Shown here in pieces: positions 7,950 to 16,600 of a stretch of DNA of 31,341 nt (the first letter of the stretch is position 1; each line of letters opens with the position of its first letter). The position numbers were made by a program, and so were the translations under genes. The notes beneath the pieces were generated by a model. That model did not search any database. It had not been told where the DNA came from and was given only the letters and a program-made list of their open reading frames with translations. The DNA is from a virus. The stretch is taken from positions 1 through 31,341 of the IMG/VR virus record IMGVR_UViG_3300031951_000797, one strand, 5' to 3'.

Positions 7950-8966
7950 ATGGCAGTCCAAACCACCGAAACGCAGTACGGCTTTTCCCCCATTCTTGCG
8001 CCCTATGCAGAGACCCTGCTGGGCCAAGCCGCAGGTCTGACAGACCTTGAATCCAACCCGTACCTGCAGTACCAAGGCGAGCGTTACGCACAGTTCAGCC
8101 CCCTGCAGCAGCAGTCCTACGCCAACATCGGCTCGATGGCTCCGGCCGGGCAGATCAACGAAGCCACAGGTATTGCCCAACTGGCCGCGCAAAAGGGGTT
8201 GAACGCGCAGTACGGCCCTTCGCAGTACCAGTCGCAGAGCTTCACGCAGCCCGGCGCGGCCGACAAGTACATGTCGCCGTACATGCAGCAGGTGGTGGAC
8301 GCCAACAAGCGCGAAGCGCAGCGCCAAGCCGACATTGCTTCTACCCAGCGCGGCGCCAAAGCCGCAGGTGCCGGTGCGTTCGGTGGTGCACGTCAAGCTA
8401 TTGAGAACGCTGAAGCCCAGCGTAACCTGTCCATGCAGATGGGTGACATCCAGAACAAGGGCATGCAGGACGCCTATGGCCAAGCCATGAACCAGTTCAA
8501 CGCCGAGCAGCAAGCTGCCCAACAAGCAGCCCAGTTGCGCGAGCAGTCCTCCCAGTATGGTGCCGGTCTTAACATGCAGGGCGCTCAGGTGGGGCTGGGG
8601 GCAGCGGGTCAACTCGGCACGCTTGGTGGTCAGTATGCTGGCCAGATGATGGACATCAACAAGCTGCAGAACACGTATGGCGGTCAGCAGCAGGCGCAGG
8701 CACAGAACATCCTCGGCGCACAGTATCAGGACTTCCTGAATGCGCAGCAGCGCCCATACCAGCAGCTCGGCTTCATGTCCGACATGATCCGTGGCTTGCC
8801 TTTGACACAGCAGTCGCAGACCATGTTCACACCGCCGCCCTCGACCGTTTCACAAGCAGCGGGTCTGGGTACTGCCGCGTTGGGTTTGAGCAAACTGGGC
8901 GCGTTCGCTGGTGGTGGTCGCGTGGGCTCCGGTCTGGCCGATCTGGCAATTGCCAACATGGCATAA
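7950..8966 (+). CDS. Gln/Ala/Gly-rich virion protein, 338 aa, candidate internal or ejection protein
   Basis: AAGGAAC precedes the ATG. The N-terminus has YGFSPILAPYAETLLGQA and YQGERYAQFSPLQQQSYANI, a pattern recurring in phage internal or tail proteins. The middle (about 110-240) is Gln/Ala-rich helix with ARQAIENAEAQRNLSMQMGD and a long AEQQAAQQAAQLREQSSQYG stretch. The C-terminal 60 residues are hydrophobic and Gly-rich (AAGLGTAALGLSKLGAFAGG). It lies between two other low-complexity virion proteins and upstream of the giant protein, the place where T7-like phages encode ejection proteins. No enzymatic motif is seen. Confidence 0.65.
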   Translation: MAVQTTETQYGFSPILAPYAETLLGQAAGLTDLESNPYLQYQGERYAQFSPLQQQSYANIGSMAPAGQINEATGIAQLAAQKGLNAQYGPSQYQSQSFTQPGAADKYMSPYMQQVVDANKREAQRQADIASTQRGAKAAGAGAFGGARQAIENAEAQRNLSMQMGDIQNKGMQDAYGQAMNQFNAEQQAAQQAAQLREQSSQYGAGLNMQGAQVGLGAAGQLGTLGGQYAGQMMDINKLQNTYGGQQQAQAQNILGAQYQDFLNAQQRPYQQLGFMSDMIRGLPLTQQSQTMFTPPPSTVSQAAGLGTAALGLSKLGAFAGGGRVGSGLADLAIANMA

Positions 8967-8975
8967 GGAATCATC

Positions 8976-10619
8976 ATGGCAGGAATTGACGTCAACAAGA
9001 TCACATCCACTCTGGCACGCCTGCCGGATCAGGCACTGCAGCAATATGCGCAGATGCACAAGAACGATCCGTACATCATGTCGTTGGCTGTGTCGGAGTC
9101 CAACCGCCGCAAAGAGATGCGTGCAGCCGCACAGGCACCACAGGGCATGCAGGAGCAGCCCAAGGTAGCTGACGCTGCGCTGGCGCAGATGGCCCCACCC
9201 CAAGAGCAGGGCATTGCGGCCCTGCCTGCACCCAACATGCAGATGATGGCCGACGGCGGCATTGCTGGCTACGAAGGCTACGATGAAGGTGAGTCTACCT
9301 ATGGCCAAGAACCAGTCATGCGCATGGCTGAAGGTGGTGTTGCGCGGTACAACGGTTCGCAGTCCCAATTCGTGCAGGACTTGGCGGGAATCCCCGCAGC
9401 CTACGATAAGTGGTGGCAGCGCAACCGCGCCGAAGACGCCGCCAAGGCCGCGAAAGAACGGGAAATGGCACAACGTCGGCAAGAAATGATGGACGCCCGC
9501 CAGAAAACCAGCTTTGCAAACTATCTGTTTGGCTCGCCCGAGCGCGAAGCCGAAGGTCAGGCGGAGTTGGCAGCGTTGTCAACCCCCACCGCAGAGCCAA
9601 AACGGGATGAATACACCAGCGGCATGGATCGCCGCATAGCCGCAGGCAGCATGCCAAAAGTCCCTTCCATCAGCGGAGACGCGGAAAAACCTAAAGCCAA
9701 AGCTTCTGATAAAGGCACAGGCAAAGGCAAGGCCAACGTCGTTCCGCCACCCAAGCAAGAAGCGGTCGCGGATAAAGCCGTCACCCCCGAAGGTGGACTT
9801 GCCAGCTTGTTCAAAGCCAGCACCGCCGCAGAACTCGGTGCGGAAGCCGAAGCCCTGTCCAAAAAGGACATCGATCGCATGGACAAGGAATACAGCCCGT
9901 TCTTGGCCGAGCTGAAAGCCGAAAAGGAAGCCTTGGGCAAGCGCAAAGACTCCAACGTGGGCGAAGCCTTGTTCCGCGCCGGTGTTGGCATGATGGGCGG
10001 CAAATCAAGCAATCCGTTTGAGAACATCGCCGCTGGGGCTATTGCAGGTTTTGAAACTTTCACCGCTGCACAGAAGGCAGATGAAGCTGCACGCCGTGCG
10101 CTGCGTCAGTCTGAAATGTCCATCATGCAGGCCCAACGCGCTGAGCGTTCTGGTTACCACAGAGATGCTGTCGCGCTGACCAACCAATCTCGCCAAGAGC
10201 GGCAGTTTGCGGTTACCGCTGGGCTGGAAGCAGACAAGCTCAAACAAACCAAGGCGTACCAAACAGAATCTTTGGCAGTCGAGCGCATCAAGGCGGATGC
10301 TTTGCGGCAAAGAGCAGCCAATGCAGATGGTGGCATGAGCAAGGCGGACAAGTTACGGTTGGAACAGCTCAAAGCATACGCGGCCAATTTGAAGAGTGAT
10401 CCGATGTATCAGGCCGCTGCAAAGCAGGCAATGATGCCGGGCAAAATTGGTGCAGATGCCAAAGCAGCCGTAAAGCAATACGAAGCAAAGCTGGCCCAAG
10501 TCAACGCAGCGATTGCACAAGCCGCAGGCTTGGATACAATGCTGGCAGCGTCCCCTACCAGTGCCGGTAGCGGAATTGACATGTCCCTATGGGGCAAACC
10601 ACAAGTCGTAAAGCCATAG
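8976..10619 (+). CDS. Helical virion protein with repeated GG motifs, 547 aa
   Basis: AAGGAATCATC precedes the ATG. The N-terminal part has ARLPDQALQQYAQMHKNDPY (a small helical domain) and two close copies of the M-x-[ML]-A-x-GG motif at residues 88-99 and 114-125. The rest is charged and mostly helical: a Lys/Ala-rich linker (about 225-280), then ELGAEAEALSKKDIDRMDKE and a long coiled-coil-like region through residue 500. A short Gly-rich stretch FRAGVGMMGGKSSNPFENIA sits near 330-350. Similar proteins occur beside large internal proteins in aquatic podophages. Role probably structural or ejection; not identified further. The giant gene starts 4 nt after this stop. Confidence 0.65.
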   Translation: MAGIDVNKITSTLARLPDQALQQYAQMHKNDPYIMSLAVSESNRRKEMRAAAQAPQGMQEQPKVADAALAQMAPPQEQGIAALPAPNMQMMADGGIAGYEGYDEGESTYGQEPVMRMAEGGVARYNGSQSQFVQDLAGIPAAYDKWWQRNRAEDAAKAAKEREMAQRRQEMMDARQKTSFANYLFGSPEREAEGQAELAALSTPTAEPKRDEYTSGMDRRIAAGSMPKVPSISGDAEKPKAKASDKGTGKGKANVVPPPKQEAVADKAVTPEGGLASLFKASTAAELGAEAEALSKKDIDRMDKEYSPFLAELKAEKEALGKRKDSNVGEALFRAGVGMMGGKSSNPFENIAAGAIAGFETFTAAQKADEAARRALRQSEMSIMQAQRAERSGYHRDAVALTNQSRQERQFAVTAGLEADKLKQTKAYQTESLAVERIKADALRQRAANADGGMSKADKLRLEQLKAYAANLKSDPMYQAAAKQAMMPGKIGADAKAAVKQYEAKLAQVNAAIAQAAGLDTMLAASPTSAGSGIDMSLWGKPQVVKP

Positions 10620-10623
10620 CATC

Positions 10624-13600
10624 ATGACAACCTACCGCATCACAGCCCCCAACGGTCGCACATACCAGATTGAGGGTCCTCCGGGGGCAAGTGATGCGCA
10701 GGTAGCTCAGGCGGTCCTCGCCCAAAACCCAGAGGCCGCGCAGCCTCCGGCGGAAACCACCGTCGGTGGCAACGTCAAAGAATTCTTCAAGGGCATCGTG
10801 CCCGGGGCCATCGGCCTTGCCGAAAGCGCCGCTGTAGGCGCATCCGCCCTCCTGCCTGAAGACGCAGAAAAAGCCACCCGGCAGTTCGTCAAAGAGACTG
10901 CTGCCTCGGCACGCAAACCATTTGAAGCTGGTGCTGGCTACGAAGAATCGATCGGCCGTAAGTTTGGCGAAGCCGTAGGCTCCACCGTTCCGTTCCTTGC
11001 ATCCGCACCTTTGGGTATTGCTGGCCGCATCGGGGCCACTGCATTGGGTGTTGGCGCTGGGGCTGGTGAAGCCCGTGGCCGTGCCGAAGAAGGTGCAGCG
11101 ACCGCCGGTGAACGGGGCCTTGCCACTGCACTGGGCGCAGGTGTGGGTGTGACGGAGATGTTCGCTCCCTTGCGAATCTTGGGCCGACTGGCCGACCCCA
11201 TCAAGCAAGGTGCCGCTGCCCAGATCAAGCGTGCGCTGGTCGCCGGTGGTGAAGAAGGTGCGCAGGAAGCTGCAACGCAGATCGCACAGAACTTGATTGC
11301 CAAGGGCATCTACAAGCCAGAGCAGGCCATCATCGAGCAGGTCGGTGAATCTGCAGCCTACGGTGGCGCTACTGGTGCACTGGTGCAAGGCTTGCTGGAC
11401 ATGGCGCTTGGTCGCCGCGCCAAAGGCACTCCGGGTGCCCCGGGCGAAATCCCAGACCTCGAACAGAAAGCACAGGCGGAGCGTGAGCGCCGCGCCACAC
11501 TGGAGCTTGAACAAGGGCTCGGTGCAGAAGCCAAGGCCGCACAGGCCCAAGGGTACGTTGGCCAGCAAGGGCAGTTGTTCCGTGGCCTGCCCACCCCCAC
11601 ACAGCCGCAGCGAGACCTCGCAGGTCAGATTCTGGAGCCCGCGCCCGATGAGGCCGCGCCGCGCCCCTCCGACTTGTATGAAGGCTTCCCCCTGACCACA
11701 GAGGTCGCACAGGAAGCCGGGTTCGCCCGCACGCCAGAGGAGCTGGAAGCTGCAGGTCAGCAGCAGCTTGGCCTTGATGAGGTGCAGGACACAGAGTTCT
11801 TCCGGCAAGAGCTGGCCACGCTGGACAAGGAATACACCGCGCTGCAGGCGAAGAAGGACAAGACCTCTGCTGATAACCAGCGCATGCGGGAAATCCGCAC
11901 ACGCCGCACCCAGTTGAACGAGATGGTCCGGGAGCGCACTGCCAACCGTGGCCCGCAGCTCAAGCAAGGGCAGGATCAGGGCACGCTGTTCACTCCGGCC
12001 GAGCTGCGTAAAGGTGAGCGTAGCTTCACCCCGATCACAGTGCCCCCGCAGTCTCCTGCCCGTGCGCAGGACGTATCGACCCAAGAGCAGGCCGACCTCA
12101 TGATAGAGGCCACGTTCGAGTATGCCGATCTGGTCAAGATGCGTGAGCAGCTCAAGGCTTCAGAGCAGACCCCAGAGATTAAGCAGCGCATCAAGTATCT
12201 GGACGGCCAGATCAGAGACTACACCCTTGCAGGTGTGGACCAAGCGTACCAACAGCGCCTTGAGCGCGAAGCAACCGAAGGTGCGGCGGCTGAGCAGCAA
12301 GCACGTGAAGCTGCGTTGGCTGAGCAGTCTGCGTTTGCGAAGCAGCCAGAAGGGCAACCAGTTCCCGAGCCTACAGTTCGGGCAAAGCCCACGCCAGCCA
12401 CCGTGCCGACGCTGATGTCGCCTGACGTGCTTGGCGTGTTGGGCATCGGCCACTCGGCCATCTTGCGCAAGCCTACCCACCCTATCCACGGGCTGGACAT
12501 TACAAAACCAGAAGACGCCGCTGAAGTCAAGAAGATGCTCACGGTGTACAAGGAAGGAAAGAGTGCCCCGATCGTTGAAAAAGTGGACGCGTACCTTGCC
12601 CGTCCCGAGTTCCAAGGAGTCCCCGATGTATCAACCCCGGCAACCGCGCAACCTGCGCCTGCGGTCAGCGATAAGCCCCGAGGACGTAAGCGAAGCGTGG
12701 CGTTACCTGTACAACCTGCCACAACCGAGCTTGCTGAACCCGGAGCCGGAACTGCCCCAGCCACCGAAGCACCTGCAGCACCTGTCGGACGCGGATTGGT
12801 TCCTACTGGACCAGATGCTGGCACGGGAGATGTTGGAGTCAGCGCGGAGCAGCCTGCAGTAAAAGCCGAATACGAAGCTGCGGAAGACGCAGCGGATAAA
12901 GCTCGCGCCACAGTGGTGGAGCTGCGGAACCAATCTGACGCCGCTGGGTACGACCAGCCAGAAGGTCTGGCCGCAGACTTGGCGGAAGCTGAACGCGCAA
13001 GCGAAGAAGCCGCACGTGATGCGAAGGCGAAGTTTGATGCGCTGCAGAAATCAGAGTCAAAAACAGAGCCGAAAACAGAGCCAAAACCCAAGGCCAAGCG
13101 CGGTGAGCTGACGCTTGCCAAGGCACGCGATACCGCAGGTGATCTGGACCTCGACCCAGAGACAACCAAGGCCAAGGTCAAGGCGTTTGCAATGCGCCTG
13201 TTCAAGGCTGGCCTGATTGATGAGATCAGCCTCAACGCAACTTTGAACATCGGCAAAGACCGGGACATGGGCCCCGAGGACATGATCGATGAGATCGAGG
13301 CCGCGCTTGACTTCTATGAACAAGAGCAGGGTAGAAGCACCACAACCCCCGAGCAACCCAAGCTCACCAAAGAGCCGATCACCATCGACGTTGAAGCGCG
13401 GGAGATTCCTGACAACCAACGTGCTTTGCTGGAAGGCCCTGTCAGCCGCCTGCAAGAAGATCAGACTGCAGAGTTGGAAGAGTTCTACGGCGCACAAAAA
13501 GATTCGCCAGAGTTCTGGGCACGCCTGAACAAGGACGTTGCCACGTTTGCGGAGAAGGGTGCCAAGGCAATCGCCAAAGCAATCCGGGAAATCATCCGCC

Positions 13601-16600
13601 AAGTGCACGCCGGGGTGCTGGCTGTCAGCATGATCTTCAACCCAAGCGGCATGACACTGCCCGAAGGTTTTGTGGTCACCAACAAGGCGACCATCACCAC
13701 CGAAGAGCAAGTGCTCGCCCCCCTGCCTGCCAATGTGAAGGGCATGTCCGAAGGCGCGAAGCTGGCATACCAGACCATGATCCCCGCCTTGAAGGGCAAG
13801 CTGGGCGACAAGCTCATCACGATTGCAGACAAGCCGAGTGGTCGCGTCTTCATCTTCAAGCCCGATGGCACTCTGGTCCTGCAGAAGAAATCACTGTTTG
13901 GTCTGGCCAAGGGTGATCTGTACAAGGGCAACAACGACCTGCCCAGCAACCGCATCACGCCCGCTGGCATGTTTGACATCAAGGTCATCGACGCCAAGAA
14001 GGGCGCGGACGAGAAGCGCACTGCAGGTGAATACGATACCGGCACTGTGCTGGCCATCAATGATCCCGATGCGTGGGTCACCATCATGCACTCCGTCTGG
14101 CTCAAGGAAAAAGACGCTGGTGCCCGTGCTGCTGCCCTGAAGACAGACACCGCTGCAGATTCGCGGTTCTCGTTCGGTTGCATCAACATCGACAAGGCCG
14201 CATACAAAAACTTGATGGACAACTACGCCGCCCAAATGGACGGCTCCAAGTTGTTTGTGGTGCCCGACAACCAAGCGGATACCAAAGACTTTTTGACTGG
14301 CAAGAAGCAGGGCGCAGACGTTCTGGTGCGTGAATCCGTAGAGCCGGTGACCCGCAAAGTGACCCGTGATGTGGACACCACTTCTGCGCAGAAAGACACC
14401 CGCGTAGCAGCAGGCCGCGAACAGAAAGGTTTGCCACAGGAACGATTCTCCGTACCCGCCACGGCCACAGGGCAGACCCTCGACGCCATGCAAGCGGAGA
14501 TTGCCAACATGCCCGGCATGATGGGTGCTGCACTGCGCCGCATGCTCAAGTCCGGCAAGATCAAGCTCGAAGCTGCTGCCCCCGGGGGCCGCAAGATCGG
14601 CGGTCTGTATGACGGCAAGTCGGTCACCCTGTACGCCAACGGCATCCCCAGCGGCAAGGTCATGTCTGTGGCCCTGCACGAGGTCGGTGCCCACTTGGGC
14701 CTGAAGAACATGGTCGGCGCGAAGCAGTACGACGCCATCATCGCCCGCCTGCAGAAAATGATTGAGAAGGCTGACGGTTCCACCGAAGCCAAGATGGCAC
14801 AAGCCGCGTACAAGCGCATCCCGATTCGGGATATGAAGCGCGGCCCTGAAGTGTTTGGCGATGAGCTGCTGGCTTACTTCGTTGAAGAGATGGCCCTGTC
14901 TGAGGCTGCGGGCACCTTGCCCAAAGTCGGCATGTTGCGCAACCTGTACAACCAGATCAAGACGGGCTTCTTGACAGCAATCAACCGCGTCTTCGGCACC
15001 TCGCTGGGCATCAACGACCTGACTGCCGAGCAGGTTCAACTGCTGGCCAAGGCTGCGTTCACGATGGAGTCCTTCACCGCTGCAAAGGGTGAGGCCACTG
15101 CCGAAAGCGAACGTAACTCCATCCCCGGCACAGCAGACCTCGACCCAGCATCCCGCGCCGCTATCAAGGCGCTGCAGGACAAACTGCCTGTGGGCGAACG
15201 CGGCCCCGAGGGTGTGGTGGGTCAGGCCGTGCAGGGCATGAAGCGTGCTCGTGAGAACTCCGGCATCATCACCACATTCCGCCAAGCCGTTGCAGACAAG
15301 TTTGCATCGGTGGAATCCAAAGTGTCGCAGATGTTCTCCAAGGGCGTGCGCGATTCCTTCGGCAACCTGAACCCTATGGTGCTGGTGCGCCAAGCGGAAG
15401 ACAACGCCAAGATCATCATGGACTTCTTCCGTGCTGGTGGCATCCGCATGACCAAGGAAGGTCTGGTCGAGACGTTCGATCAGGACAAGTCGATGGTGTC
15501 GGCGCTCAACAAAGTCAAGGACTTTGCCGCTGCAAACGGCATGACCTACGAGGAAGCCAAGTCCGAAATCTCCACCGTGCTGGAAGGCCACCGTGTGCAT
15601 GGCATCCGCCAGTACAACAACGATCTGGAGCAGTCGGCCATCATCCTTGCTGGCAAGGGCAAGACCAAAGAGGCTGCAGAAGAACGCGCCCGCAAGATCA
15701 CCCTGCACATGACCAATGCAGAGATCGATCAGATGGAAGCGATCTACCAGAAGTCCAAGGGCATACAGGGCATTCAAGCTGACCTCAACGCCACCCGCAC
15801 ACAGGCCATCGACCTGATGATTGCCACTGGCCGGATCACCAAAGAGCAGGGCCAATTCTGGAAGGACAACGAAGCCTACGTGCCGTTCGACCGTGTGTTT
15901 GAAGAAACCCCGGTGGCACCGAAGTTCACCCGTGGCAAGGGCTTGGCAGTGCTGCGCAACTACCCCGGCATGGAAGGCTCACTGGGTCGCCCAGTGCGCA
16001 ACGTGCTCGATGCCTACGCCAACCGCTTGAGCTGGATGGTGGAAGACACCATGCGCAACAACGCCAGCGTGAAGCTGTTGGAAGCGATGGAGCTTGGCGG
16101 CTTTGCACGTGAGATTCCCAAGGTGGAAGCTGCGCAAAACAAGAACCTTGTGGTGCCCCGCCTGTATCGCAACGGCGAGCCCGTGTTCTTCGAGGTGCAA
16201 AACGAATACGACATGCTGGCCTTCCAGCAAGCACCAGAGATCATGAACGGCCTGACCAAGGCCCTCGGTGCCACAGCCCGTATCCTGCGCGTGTCGGTCA
16301 CTGCCATGCCCCCGTTTGCCATCAAGCAGGTGGTGGATGACGCGCAGCGTGCAGCGTTCTACTCCGGTGTGCAGCGTCCGCTGGTTGTTGCCATGAAGAC
16401 TCTGTACAACTTCCCCAAGGTGTTCTTTGGTGAGCTGACAGGTCGCAAATCCGTGGCGGTCAAACGCATGGAAGAGCTGGGCATCATCGGTGACTACGAC
16501 TTCAACATCTACGAGCCTGTGGCCGACATCGAAAAAGAAATCGGTGCCGCAAAACGCAGCGTGGCCGGTAAGACGTTCCACCGCCTTGAGCAACTCACAA

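Noticed and set aside
10555-12084. Long open frame (509 codons) on the minus strand opposite the giant gene
   Set aside because: Composition is unnatural (runs of Leu, Arg, Cys), there is no operon context, and it mirrors the codon bias of the plus-strand gene.
12219-13283. 354-codon minus-strand Ser/Ala/Arg-rich frame
   Set aside because: Shadow of the charged linker of the giant gene, no start signal, no recognisable protein pattern.
13891-15855. 654-codon minus-strand open frame
   Set aside because: Antisense to the conserved transpeptidase and C-terminal regions of the giant protein; low stop-codon density from GC-rich coding bias explains it.
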